DNA of 64,000 bases from Chaetoderma sp. LZ-2023a (taxonomy: Eukaryota; Mollusca; Caudofoveata; Chaetodermatida; Chaetodermatidae): the NCBI GenBank assembly GCA_034401795.1, contig CM067373.1, forward strand, positions 39,964,669 through 40,028,668. Direction: 5' to 3'. Of the stretch, positions 1 through 10,586 are shown one piece after another. Below the pieces are notes generated by a model. That model was not told the DNA's origin. It did no database searches and worked only from the letters and a program-made list of their open reading frames with translations. Position numbers and translations under genes: made by a program. The stretch's first letter is position 1. Each line of letters opens with the position of its first letter.

Positions 1-54
1 TGCATTGCATCCCCTCCATACTAGTTAGAGAACCACACCCCAGCTATGCTAGCC

Positions 55-120
55 TGAGCAGCACCCCCCCCCCCAACGTTAGTCTTTAAGCCCCACCCCA
101 CCCCACCCCACCCCCGTTTC
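55..120. repeat. C-rich low-complexity tract
   Basis: A run of C followed by a short (CCCAC)n array. Nothing else recognisable lies in positions 1-459; an open frame there on the minus strand is just a reading of this tract. Confidence 0.8.
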
Positions 121-459
121 ATGCCATTATGTACACGCCCCACCCTCGAACTACTCGTTTGTTTGGGATGTGTGTGTTGGGACGGGATGAAATTGGTGGT
201 ACTGTAAATATGGAAATACATATTATGTGCGGATGTGAATATTATAAATTAGCTCAAGGGAAATAACTCAGCGCTTGCTAACGAATGGTGTTTTATGGCA
301 ATGAGAGTTGCCTCCATTTATAGTCATGATTCAGATACATAAACAATAAATTCCGTTAAACGTTTTGAGGAGAATATTGTAACTGGCCCAGTTATATTGT
401 ACACGTGCTTAAAATAGGCGTGTTGCCATCCTGACATCATCTTTAGTAGTAGAGTAGTA

Positions 460-538
460 GGGCTGTCAGAACAGAGGGCTGTCAGAACAGGATCGCCGAT
501 CGGCGGCTACAGGAGGGAGCTGGGCTGTCAGAACAGAG
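460..538. repeat. Three copies of a ~16-bp direct repeat
   Basis: The motif GGGCTGTCAGAACAG occurs at about 460, 476 and 523, the first two abutting. The third is separated by a GC-rich palindromic spacer (GATCGCCGATCGGCGGC). No function is evident. Confidence 0.7.
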
Positions 539-620
539 GCGTGATAACGTTGTAGCAAACAAAAAATCCTATAAAACTCCCGTACTATACCCCCACTGTC
601 CTGGGAGAACCCACGCATTA

Positions 621-622
<2 letters not shown>

Positions 623-656
<34 letters not shown>
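623..656. repeat. (CT)n microsatellite
   Basis: About 16 uninterrupted CT dinucleotides. It causes the Arg-Glu run in a minus-strand open frame (466-705), which I do not regard as a gene. Confidence 0.95.
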
Positions 657-660
<4 letters not shown>

Positions 661-1070
661 TGCAGGTTTTTTTATGTGGTTCCCGTTGCTCCTATTTCTA
701 GTCATTGTACCCCTACACTAGTGCGTACCCTTTGAATTTGTTTCGAAACTGGGTACCAGCTAGGGCTGTGCAATTGGAAACGAAATCATTAAACGTTTAA
801 ACGTTCGTTTATTAAACGTTTAAACGTTTAAACGTATTTCAGCCTTTTAAGTAGGTAACAGAATTTGGGGGGAAATATCTTAGTACCCTTTTCAAGTAAG
901 TGTTGAATATTAAAGACTTTATTTATTAAATCAGTACACGAACATTTTATGTATGATATATATAAAACAATATAGTCTAAGAAGATATTTTCTAAAATAC
1001 CAAATATGCCATTAACTCTTTGAACCCGTAAGGACAAAACACCAAAATTCTTTACCATTTAATAATTATT

Positions 1071-1163
1071 CTGTTAAATATTTTGAAACTAATTTAACTG
1101 GAAGCTGGTGCTGCCTATGGCAACAGCAGGTTCCAGTCAAATTACTTTCAAAATATTCAACAG
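1071..1163. repeat. ~93-bp hairpin repeat, copy 1 (in hAT)
   Basis: Self-complementary unit running from CTGTTAAATATTTTGAAACT to its complement AGT...AAAATATTCAACAG, with GCTG...CAGC sequences in the middle. It lies between the hAT end and the transposase stop. The sequence just to its right (TTTACCTGTATAGTTAC) also follows the copy at 54599, so the homology extends beyond the hairpin. Confidence 0.85.
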
Positions 1164-2011
1164 TTTACCTGTATAGTTACCATAACAATTAAATTAGAAT
1201 ATTTCAATACATCTCTTTGTTCATGGTTAGAAATATTAACATATTGACATTTTCTGGGGGCAATGCGCTGCGTTTCTTATTCACTATATGGCCTGCAATT
1301 GAGAACACGCGTTCTGCTGGCACAGACGTTGCAGGTCCACATATAATTTCTAACGCACATTTTGCCAAACGCGGAAAACGTTTTTCGTGTTCTTTCCACC
1401 ACTGCAATGGGTTTACGTCCATTAGAACTGAATGATCCAACAGAAAACGATCTAATTCGTCGTCCTCTTTCTGTTTCTGAGAACCGCTATTATCACTTTG
1501 CCCTAACAAGATTTCCATAGCCGATGGTTCATATTCCTGGTCGATGCGTGGTCGCTTGGTTGGTGGTGGACATTCCGAATCTGATTCACAACTGATTACT
1601 ACATCGTTTAATCGGTCCGCTAATTGCGCACGTGCCTTAACACGAACACAATCACTTAAGAAAACCATTCCTTTATATCGTGGGTCACAGTGCCGCTAAC
1701 ATTAGTACACTATTAGCCGACTCAACACAATCAGGTTTGAAACGATTCTCCATCTCAGATCTTATCTTTGATTTCAAAGTCCGAATTGTCTTGCTATCCG
1801 AGTCCTTCGCAATCAGATGTTTTTTCAATAGCCCGCGTATAACCGGATATATGATAGACGCACTGACGTACTCGTCTTGTGAGAGAACGGTTGTTGCAAT
1901 CTGCAAAATAAATGAAAATAATGCCATGTAATCACTTGAAGACTCATTTTGGAATAAATTTGACTAAAAGTTGTAGCCGTCAGATGTTTTAAAAATTTGT
2001 CAGACAAATCA

Positions 2012-2102
2012 CGTTGAATATTTTGAAAAGAATTCGACTGAAAGCTGTTGGTGGCTCAGGCACCAACATCTCTCGGTCAAATTGTTTTCAAAATATTTAA
2101 CA
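2012..2102. repeat. ~93-bp hairpin repeat, copy 2 (in hAT intron)
   Basis: The arms GTTGAATATTTTGAAA and TTTTCAAAATATTTAACA pair, with a GGTGGCT...CACC centre. It lies inside the transposase intron. It is more diverged than copy 1. Confidence 0.8.
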
Positions 2103-2258
2103 TGGTCAGAGATATAGCATATGGGAAATATTGTCTGCAAACACTCGGCAGTTAGCGTACTAAATCATTGGATTAAATATTCGCACTCAACCCTTAGGCT
2201 TAAACATTTGAATCCTGAACTCCTAGCATTTTAATTTCAAGACAACCATATGCCTAAG

Positions 2259-2350
2259 CTGTTAAACATTTGCAAGCGAATTTGACAGGAACATGATGCT
2301 GCCTCCAGCAGCAACAACTCCAAGTCAAATTATCGTCAAACTATTCAACA
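2259..2350. repeat. ~93-bp hairpin repeat, copy 3 (in hAT intron)
   Basis: A degenerate copy: CTGTTAAACATTTGC at the left, GCTGCC...AGCAGC in the centre, and AAGTCAAATTATCGTCAAAC with ATTCAACA at the right. It is in the same intron as copy 2. Confidence 0.7.
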
Positions 2351-3894
2351 TAATGTCTTATGCATATGATTCTTAACATTTAACCTTTCTGGTTCACTGG
2401 ATTAACTTTGGTTAAATAAATTCCAATGATTAAATCAACTCACCTTGAGTGGCTTAAGCGCCGTAACAAGTTGTTCTGCTAGCTCACACTGATCGTTGTT
2501 GAATTCCAGGTCACGCGAATCAATAGCCTTTGTCGCACGCCTGTCACTCAGCACGGCGCAAACTGGCCAGTGTTGTTCTATCAATCTCTCAAGCATATCA
2601 CACGTACTATTCCAACGCGTTTTGCATGATTGGATCAACCTGTGCTTAGGGGCACTCATTTCCTCCTGTTTTGTTTCTAGAGCATTATTTGCTACATTAC
2701 TATGTTTAAAGTGGCCTACAATCTTGCTGGCTCTGGCTGCCATCTTTGAGATAACCTTATCATCTAATGCTCCATTTACACAGAGCTGAAGTTTGTGAGC
2801 TGTGCATCCAACATCCTCAGCTTCACTGTCACAAAATTCTGCTATCCTGGCGACGTTTGAAGCGTTGTCATGGACAATACTTGTTACTTTGTCGGTTATC
2901 TTCCAAGACGAGGTAACATTGTTCATAGCAGTGGCCAGATTAACGGCAGTGTGTCGTTCTTCCAGTTCAGCAGTGTCTAATACGAGAGACATCTTATTCC
3001 ACTCACTATCTATGGCATGTGCGGTAGCTGTCATATAAGAATCATTGGCTAGTGATGTCCAGCAATCTGTCGTGATGGATATGGATTCAAGCTTGTCTAG
3101 TTTCTCTTGTACATTTGACTTACATCTGTCGTGAATGGTCCGTAAGCGTGATGTGATCGTCTTTCGCGATGGTACTGTGTAATTAGGCTCAATGTATTCC
3201 ATCGGTGCTTTGAAGCCTTGTCCTTCGACAACACTGATTGGTAGACAGTCTCTAGCTACCATTTCTGCAATTAGGTTACTTATTTTCTCCATCCTCGATG
3301 CATCACATTTCCGTACACTAACATAGGATCTAATTGTTGGTTGTGTTTTTTCAACTGGTTTTGTAGTCACATGCGAATGTTTTAGTTTTAGATGGTTTAG
3401 CATTGTGCCGGTAGATCCTGAATATGACAGCATAGCTTCACATAGTTTACACTTCACTTTATTTTGCTCAACTTTCTCGAAATTATTCCACACTTCACTC
3501 TTAGCTTTACCCATTATTGAAACGAAACTGATAACATCTAAGACATTAATGAAAAACACAACTGAATGCAGAATGTATATAGCACGTGCCAAGCCCCTCC
3601 CATACGCGATTCGAGGGCCAGCCAATTGCGATTGTTGTACGCGGTATTACACATCCGTGGAAATGTTGTTTTTAAAAGACGCGATTCTTCATGCAGAACA
3701 AACGACTAGGCCTAAGAAAAACAGTTAATTATACTTTACCATATCCTGTCTAATTAAATCAATAGATTATCAGATGTTTACGCTTGGCAATAATTATTAA
3801 GTCAACAATAAACATTCTTGCTTACACTTACACACGCTCAAGCCAAGCTTTCTTAAAACTCTGAAACAAATTTGAATAAAAGTTGTAACTGACG

Positions 3895-3982
3895 GTTTTG
3901 AAAATAATTTGACTGAATGACGTTGCTGCTTTAGAAATTTAGACAACAGCTTCCAGTCAAATTATTTCTAAAATGTTATTTG
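3895..3982. repeat. ~93-bp hairpin repeat, copy 4 (in hAT 5' region)
   Basis: The arms TTTTGAAAATAATTTGACTG and CAGTCAAATTATTTCTAAAA pair around GTTGCTGC. It lies upstream of the transposase start. Isolated half-arms (AATTTGACTAAAAGTTGTAG near 1958, and a similar one near 3868) sit nearby. Confidence 0.75.
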
Positions 3983-4369
3983 AATATGGATTACAGCGCT
4001 CGATAATTGATTATATCTGGCAAAGACTTTAGCGATCTAGCGATCAGGAATCTCAAAATTACGCACACGGAAAATGCTATTTTTTATTTTTTTATTTTCG
4101 TTTAAACGTTTATCATTTTGGTAAACGTTTACCAGATTGTTAAACGTTTAAACGTGCCCAGCCCTAGTACCAGCTAGCTGAGGTCTTTTGAGAGATTTGA
4201 TCCATGGTTTATTTCGGCGCCGTTATGAATTGAGCAAACGGGGAACCGATAACTAGCCCACAAATAATGACATTTATCTTTATGAATTGTTGTGCAATAA
4301 AAGCAAACAGATCAATCAGACTGATAACGCACTGATAACGTGATCTAAAACTTGCTGACAGTCCTACTA

Positions 4370-6029
4370 TACACCTGTGCAAAAGTTAAGCACCAGCAAT
4401 AACAATAGAACGTAGAAACATGATGGTACAACTAGGCTGCCATACTTTTTGTCCCCGCGTTAGCTGACATAATTCCAAGTACGAAATGCACATGCATGCA
4501 TGACTTCACGCCGCTTGATGTCCGTGCGTGGCGGGAAACAGCACACGTGTTCAGTTATGTAAAAGTCCAGTTTGAGGTGTAGAACATTACATACAGATTT
4601 AGGCGACAAGATTAGGAATTTTGTGTTCATGACCGTGGTTTATTTGTACAGAGAGAATTAGCTCTTGATTGTGAACCGCTATGGCAAGACGAAGGTTAAG
4701 TGATCGTGTGAAATGGCAAATCATAGGCATGCATACACTGGTATGTCATGCAGAGAGATTGGCAGACAGCTGAACATTAACCATACTGTAATCAGTCGTT
4801 TGATTGCAAAACATGGGCAAACTAACGAGGTGAAGGACAGGCCTAGATCTGGAAGACCGAAGAAGACTACTGCCCGTGATGATCGAGCCCTAGTACGCCT
4901 TGTTAGGAGATCTCCATTCACCAACAGCAGAGTGCTCAGCCAGCAATGGGAAACGCGCAATAGAGTGTCAATGTCTACCGTCAAAAGGAGACTGTATGCT
5001 GCTGGCATGAAAGCTAGGAGACCTGTCAGACGTCCTCTCCTCACTGCACACCACAAAGAGGAGCGTCTGAGGTGGTGCAACGAAAGAAGACACTGGAACA
5101 TGAGATCCTGGAGACGGGTACACTGGTCCGATGAAAGTCGGTTCCTGCTTCATGCCACAGATGGTCGAACTCGTGTATGGAGGTCCAGACGCACGGCGTA
5201 CGACCAACGTAACATCATGGAAGAAGTTCCATTTGGTGGAGGTTCCGTTATGATATGGGGGTGCATCTCATTTGATTGTAAGCTGGATCTGTTGACTGTA
5301 CCTGGAACACTAAATGGACAAAGATATCAAGATTCCATACTGGATAGAGTTGTGGTCCCTCATTTTGTAAATCATGCACCTGGAACCCACCCTATGTTCA
5401 TGGATGACAACGCCCGACCACATCGTGCTAGAGCTGTGCATGAATACCTCCACCAGAATGCCATCGAAACCCTACCATGGCCAGCAAGGAGCCTTGACAT
5501 GAACCCTATTGAGCATATCTGGGACATTCTGGGAAACATGGTGAGAAGGAGGGATCCTCCTGTGCAGAACCTACAGGAATTAACAGACGCACTCCATCTT
5601 GAATGGCAACGAATACCACAATGGCGTATCAGTCGGTTGGTGACCAGCATGAGACGTCGTGTCCAGGCCGTCATCCAGGCACAAGGTGGATATACCCGGT
5701 ATTAATAATGACAGTCTCAAACTCGTGCACAGATGTTAAACTTCGTTTTCAGACACAATTAATGACAATCTAGCCACGTGTGTCAACTGTAGGGCAATAG
5801 TTGTCAGTTGTGTCAACGTAACCATATTCAGGCCTCGTTTTCAAGGTCAAACAAAAACATACAGTGTTTCCCCACCATCATAATCAGCATTCCTCTAGTT
5901 GCATTATTACCTCTTGCACTAAGATGGATGGGTACATAAATGTTTATGCTATTGCTTTCTTCATAGCACATGAATATACCCTCGCATGTGCGTAAAAATA
6001 GGGTGGTGCTTAACTTTTGCACGGGTGTA
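4370..6029 (+). mobile_element. Tc1-type DNA transposon
   Basis: Terminal inverted repeats of about 27 bp: TACACCTGTGCAAAAGTTAA at the left and its near-perfect complement at the right (one mismatch, ...GCACGGGTGTA). Each end abuts a TA dinucleotide (4368-4369 and 6030-6031), the Tc1/mariner target duplication. The length of about 1.66 kb and the single central plus-strand gene fit the superfamily. The short flanks (4175-4367, and 5706 to the right end) hold nothing else. Confidence 0.95.
4681..5705 (+). pseudogene. Tc1 transposase (DD34E), 2-bp insertion near the N-terminus
   Basis: Catalyses excision and TA-targeted insertion of the flanking element. The natural start is probably the ATG at 4681, giving an N-terminus that begins MARRRLSD. 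A duplicated AC near 4735 throws this frame off, and the rest reads in the frame that opens at 4713. After the break come a helix-turn-helix (CREIGRQLNINHTVISRLI), a basic linker (GRPKK) and a second recognition region. The catalytic triad is complete: WSDESRF, then FMDDNA, then NPIEHIWD, with 34 residues between the second Asp and the Glu. It ends normally at 5705. One small indel separates this copy from an apparently intact transposase; initiation at 4713 would lose the first helix. Confidence 0.92.
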
Positions 6030-6290
6030 TATATAAAAATTAGTACGTTTAGATGTTCTGGTGTATGGCTAAGTTGCCTGTCTGTCCACATGTTTGCCCA
6101 TCTGTCAGTCTGTACGTATCACCACCCACACAAGCAGACGCCCACACACAGATACACACTTCCTCCCATCCCACCAACATCCAGATACACAGCCACCTGT
6201 ATTTAGTGACCACCTGTATACTATTTCACATCCAGGATCTATCTATACATACACGTTATCAGCAAAAGATCTAGGTCTCTTTTTAGTGTA
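6030..6290. other. No gene seen
   Basis: CA- and pyrimidine-rich DNA with short open frames only. I see no homology to known families and no repeat structure. Confidence 0.5.
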
Positions 6291-6385
6291 TGTGTGGCCG
6301 AGACGGCTAATACGCTATATGGATCTTTTATTTATACTGAATCACACTTAAAAATATTGCTGGTTCAAATCTCGTTCGGCGAACC
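6291..6385 (+). other. Possible tRNA-derived SINE head or tRNA relic
   Basis: GTGGCCGAGACGGCTAA resembles the D-arm/A-box of Ser/Leu-type tRNAs, and GGTTCAAATCTCG at 6362 resembles a B-box. The spacing of about 60 bp is longer than in most SINEs but possible with a long variable arm. No clean cloverleaf or acceptor pairing is visible, so a functional tRNA is unlikely. The call is tentative. Confidence 0.35.
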
Positions 6386-6435
6386 CAACGCCTAATTAGA
6401 GCCAAGCCTATGGCAATGACACAACTATGGCAGTT

Positions 6436-6528
6436 CTGTCTGTTTAGCGGTCTGTCTGTCTGTCTGTTCTGTTCTGTTCTGTTCTGTCTGTTTAGTGGTC
6501 TGTCTGCGTCTGTCTGTCTATCTGTCTG
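6436..6528. repeat. (CTGT)n / (TTCTG)n microsatellite
   Basis: Imperfect tetra- and pentanucleotide array of CTGT and TTCTG units. An open frame here is an artefact of the repeat. Confidence 0.9.
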
Positions 6529-6631
6529 CCCCCAGGCTGGCCCCCAACCCCAGGTCGGCGCCCACCAGCATGTGATACCATCAAGATCACCATATTAGAG
6601 AAACGCAACTGGATAGGTACACACATCTGTT

Positions 6632-7028
6632 ATGGACATTGATGTAGTACTTCAAAATTTGGCGAGATTGTTGCAGCAGGGGCTTATTAGCCGTACCACT
6701 TATGCAAAGAACCTGGCAGCTCTCCATCTCGAGAAGCCAACCCCAGACCCACGCAGGAAGCTACCAACTACTCCCGAGAAGCCAACACCAGCCCCATGCA
6801 GGAAGCTACCAACCACTCCTGAGAAGCCAACCCCAGCCGCACGCAGGAAGCTACCATCCACTCCTGAGAAGCCAACCCCAGCACTCCTATCTGCAGTCTG
6901 ACACTCTGCTCCTTGCAGATGTCTTTGAGAACTTCCACATCACATGCCTCCAGCAGTATCGTCTGGACCCAACACACTATTACGCAAGTCCAGGGTTGAG
7001 CTGGGATGCACTTTTAAGGAAGACAGGT
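6632..7028 (+). pseudogene. Polinton DNA polymerase B, 5' part (deleted internally)
   Basis: The frame opens with MDIDVVLQNLARLLQQG, then carries a 15-residue repeat (EKPTPAPCRKLPTTP and variants, 3.4 copies, 45-bp DNA unit). At about 6895 the frame changes abruptly to sequence typical of the exonuclease/TPR region of protein-primed polymerases: SDTLLLADVFENF, then QQYRLDPTHYYASPGLSWDA, then LLRKTG. I infer that the N-terminal repeat region belongs to the same gene and that a large internal deletion joined the two; the repeat region could instead be a separate ORF. The homology stops at 7028, where a retrotransposon begins, and resumes at 17097. Confidence 0.75.
6742..6890 (+). repeat. 45-bp minisatellite in coding frame
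   Basis: Three and a half copies of a 45-bp unit (GAGAAGCCAACCCCAGC...) kept in frame, encoding Pro/Lys/Arg-rich 15-residue repeats. The copies differ by a few bases. Confidence 0.9.
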
Positions 7029-7121
7029 TGTAGATATCGGATTGTCTTATGGGAAGTCATGACCCCGGTAGACATCTTATATTTGCAAGTAAGACCTCAG
7101 TGAAATTCATATTTGAAAATA

Positions 7122-8695
7122 CCAGGTGAGCTAATGAACTGAGTAAATAATATAGTAGGTTAGATACGTAGTAGGAAGATGCACTGGTTGACTTTGACCA
7201 GTGCTAGTGGTACAGTTTCGCGGAAATAGGATAGAACTGTGTCGAAACTGTAGCAGTATATTCATCACAATAAGTTAGAAGTTAGAATAGATTGGAATAA
7301 GACCAACGGTTCTGAGTTGGTGATATCTGTCAATAGTTGAAGATAAAAGTTGTTGCTGTGGGATCGGCATACACTTTTATAATGTTCAGCAGTCATTTAG
7401 GCCGTTAGTTTAATAAATATTAGAGTGGATAAGAATAGATGCGAATCGATGGGAATCGAGAGAAATTATAGGAAACAGACTGACATGTAGTTGTTGACGG
7501 TCGGCATTCCGACTCCCTTAAGCAAGTACAACAACACCAGCTGGCAATGAGATCATACAGCTCATGTGCTTATTAACGTTCGTTTCCTACAGGCTTATCC
7601 AAGATAGGCAAGGGACAGGACAGAGGCATTGTAGCGTCCTGTAGGAATTAATAACACAATCGAAATTTGTATATCAACTATATGTCAATCAAAGAAAGGC
7701 ATGCTACAACAACACATTCCGTAATGTTGTTAGTTAGCTGACAGATCGCATCAAATCAGAACCAGCTAGAACCGCTTTGCTAGAGTTATGGTGTAGATAT
7801 ATCGTGTTTAGTAATGAATCCCTAGAAGAGAAGCCCAGAGTTTGAATGGCCGGGATGACGTCATAATCAATGAGCATCTAGTCAAACTCTGTGGCAGAGA
7901 AACAAAAGGAACAAGGTTTCAAAGTAAAGTCGAAAGATAGGCAAGCAGTGATTGGTCAGGAGGATCAACAAGAATAGGTACGGACTTCTAGGAAGAAATA
8001 AGCAGATGTTGAGTGGAGGCAAGAATGATGCGGGCCAATCAAACGGTGGTTATATCTACCTAGAAGGATGAAAGGAACAGAAACTATGTATTACGATATA
8101 TATAGGTCTATATATCGTAATATGTATAGAAGTTAGGAAAATATGAAGAGTATTTAATAGGCACTTGGTCTATTGAATAATTAATCTTTTACCATCGTTG
8201 ATTCGTGTAGGTAATATTCTCCCTCTGTGATTACAGAGCAGAAGTATCTTCGCATTGTAGCCGTAGTACATACTATAATTGGAGTCAGTCAATTAAGAGT
8301 AGTGTTAGATTGGATAGCAGATCAATAGAAGTGAGAGTAATCCGTCTAGATAATTATTCAGAAATATATTCAAAGTTTATCATTTATTTTCGACAGTATA
8401 AGTCGACCTTGTTATAAGTTTTAATAGCTAATAAATAATCGTAATATGATAAGTAGCTAGTCATAGTTGTGTGTAACTCCTGAAGCATGAAACATCATCG
8501 TGCCTTACCTGCGCATCTTTGATAAGCCCCGATTGCTACCAGAAATATCTTCATAACATCAGAAGAGGCGAGCCAGCAATCATACCACTACATCATCGGG
8601 AAGATAGATTGTCACAGCAATCTTCTTACATCATAAGTCTTTCTGAAGTGGTAGTGGTAGTCAGATCTTGTGTAATAGAAGACCTAAAATCTTCA
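7122..8695 (+). repeat. 5' LTR of retrotransposon 1
   Basis: Begins CCAGGTGAGCTAATGAAC and ends CTAAAATCTTCA; it repeats at 15514-17096. It contains AATAAA-type poly(A) signals (near 7408 and 8428) and a 34-bp AT-rich palindrome at 8089-8122. If the canonical TG...CA rule applies, the LTR proper starts at TGAGC (7127). A candidate primer-binding site starts with TGG at 8697, just after the LTR; the tRNA is not identified. Confidence 0.9.
8089..8122. promoter_or_regulatory. AT-rich palindrome inside the LTR
   Basis: TATTACGATATA and TATATCGTAATA form a 12-bp perfect inverted repeat around a 10-nt centre. It is repeated unchanged in the 3' LTR at 16481-16514. It could be a TATA-containing promoter or a protein-binding site; this is inference from its place and composition. 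Confidence 0.5.
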
Positions 8696-8970
8696 GTGGC
8701 TTCACCTGCCAGGATCGGAGTAAATAACGCAAACTGTGAGTACTTATGGCCCAAGTAGACCAGCCAGCTAATATTGTATTAAAAGACATTGCGGACCGGG
8801 TACAAGTATTCGTGGAGATAGCTAAACAATCAGACACAGCCAAAGTAACCCAACACCGCGAATACCGTGACAATTCGTTAGTAAAAATCACTACTGACAT
8901 TACGTGCGCTGAACAACCCCGACTTCAATGTGTAATAGTGTGCCTGTATTACCAATAGACTACAGAGGGG

Positions 8971-10586
8971 ATGGCAGCTCCACGGAGACCCGCCCCAGCC
9001 GACCCAGGATTACCTCCAATAGAACTACCCCAACGGCCCGAGCTGCGACCGGAGACGGTAGCCGCCATGCAGGCCATGGGGACAGCAATGGCCAACACCA
9101 TTGTGGACAGTAGCACTCGACGGGAGAATGACCGGGTACATCGGCAAGAGATTAGGGAAACCATACAGAGGATTCAGCCCTGTGATGGCTTGATACCTGA
9201 ACAAGTACGTGCCTTCCTAGACGAGACGAGAAGGGCGTGGGTGGCGAATGCGGGACTGTTAGAGGGTGTACCCGCCTATGTAATCACTAGAGCTGCCCGT
9301 GGTCAGTTGGCACGAGCAGTAGATGGCTTTCTGGTGGGAAAGATATGGGAAGAAGTGACGTTTGACGAGTTGAAAGAGTACATTACATTGAACTTCATAT
9401 CGTCAAATGAGCATGAGCGTATAAAATATGATCTGGAGGGCGTGCGTCAAAGACGAAACGAGACAATAATCACCTTTAATAGGAGTTAGCCAACCGCGCA
9501 TACCCCGTAGAGAATGAGGATAACCGAAGGACAGTACTCGGTATCTATTTAAAGGCGATAAGTGACCGAGGGCTGAGTAAGAGAATCGTACGCAAGAAAA
9601 CGGGAACGTTGAACCATGCGATAGAAATTGCAGAAGAAGAGGAGACGTATAACGATCTCCTGAAAGCAATGCGGATAGACGGGAGATCAGAGGAGCGAAT
9701 GGAAATTGATTCCTTGGAACCAGCAGAAGAACAAAGCATCTGGCAAGTACTAAACTCGCTGAAACGACAGATCACCCAGCAGAATAAAATGATTGAAAAA
9801 CTCTGCGGAATAATTGGAGAGATGAAAGTGGCCGATGAAAGACCGCGACCACAAGCGAATAGAGAAGTGAAACCAAAATGACCAAACCGGCCAACGCAGA
9901 AATCAGCACCACCATCACCGAGACGGGTAAACGGGAATAAAAGTGCAGCGCACATCACTTGTTATAATTGTGGCCGTACGGGGCACTATAAGAGTGATTG
10001 TACACAGCCAGCGCAACCACCACGACAAACCCTGTGGCAGAAGATAGCCCAGAAACCACAGCAACGGGGACAAAGACCGCCCATAGTGTGTTTTACGTGC
10101 GGTATGGAGGGCCACATGGCCAGAGACTGTAATAGCAACCGGGGTAGGTTTATAGAAGGGAAAAATTGACCCAATACAGTTACGTGCTTCCGGTGTGGGA
10201 CAGATGGACATTTTCTACGAGATTGTCCTAATGCCGGTCCACCAAAAATGGCCCAGCCACTACCCCAGAGGGCAAGCAAACGTCCACGAGTTGAAGAATG
10301 GGACATGGACATGGAAGTAGACGAAGTGAGCGGTCGTGACAGACAGTTGAGACAGGAAGTAACGCCGAGAGACTGTTCGCGCAATGTACGCCGGGACATA
10401 GCCAATCGGATGAGGGACCCCGACGAATACGAGGACAGGGACGGGTTCGTTCTGACAAGCGAAAACACTGACGAGTACGGACGATATGGGACTGAACGGG
10501 ACTCATCTGGGCGGAGGAATTCGTACACGGAAGTAGTGAGCGGACGAAGGAGTCCGGTAAATGGCGACGGAGGAAACCGTTGGTGA
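8971..10586 (+). pseudogene. Gag of retrotransposon 1 (frameshift plus two TGA stops)
   Basis: Structural nucleocapsid polyprotein. The frame starts at MAAPRRPAP (8971); a 70-codon frame at 8746-8958 lies just upstream in the same phase but ends in a stop. The first 172 codons contain a helical capsid-like region. At about 9484 two extra bases shift the frame, and the reading continues at LANRAYPVENEDN. TGA codons interrupt this second frame at 9879 and 10168. The C-terminal part has three CCHC zinc knuckles: CYNCGRTGHYKSDC, CFTCGMEGHMARDC and CFRCGTDGHFLRDC. A basic/acidic tail follows to 10586, where the pol frame overlaps in the -1 phase. Three knuckles are more than the usual one or two. 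Confidence 0.85.

Larger units (their letters stand above)
1204..3514 (-). pseudogene. hAT transposase (BED finger, RNase H-like fold, hATC), one frameshift
   Basis: This is the cut-and-paste transposase of the surrounding element. Exon 1 (3514 to 2444) starts at MGKAKSEV; an in-frame ATG lies further upstream, but this one begins the BED zinc finger (CKLC followed by HLKLKH). Two conserved Asp motifs follow: TTDCWTS and IVHDNAS. The exon ends at a good donor (AAG/GTGAGT). Exon 2 begins after TTTTGCAG at 1900, so the intron is 1901-2443 in phase 0. The C-terminal part (about 1668-1204) has the hATC dimerisation region with WWKEHEKRFP and the AERVFS glutamate motif. Near 1683 the frame shifts: AAL and DPRYKG are in different frames, with a TGA in the first. 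Otherwise the protein appears full length, so the element is probably recently inactivated. The assignment is firm; the intron is inferred from splice motifs. Confidence 0.88.
761..4166 (-). mobile_element. hAT-superfamily DNA transposon
   Basis: The ends are inverted repeats: the left end begins TAGGGCTGTGCA and the right end, read on the minus strand, begins TAGGGCTGGGCA. Perfect 8-bp target duplications GTACCAGC flank it at 753-760 and 4167-4174. An 8-bp duplication and this type of end are hallmarks of hAT elements. Both subterminal regions are full of AAACGTTTAAACGTT repeats, likely transposase-binding sites by analogy with other hATs. The single gene is on the minus strand. Four copies of a ~93-bp hairpin repeat lie in its non-coding parts (1071, 2012, 2259, 3895). 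Confidence 0.93.

Noticed and set aside
4687-5674. Long ORFs on the minus strand of the Tc1 element
   Set aside because: They are antisense shadows of the transposase gene.
6291-6385. Functional tRNA gene
   Set aside because: A- and B-box-like motifs exist, but no cloverleaf with paired acceptor arms can be drawn; kept only as a possible SINE or relic.
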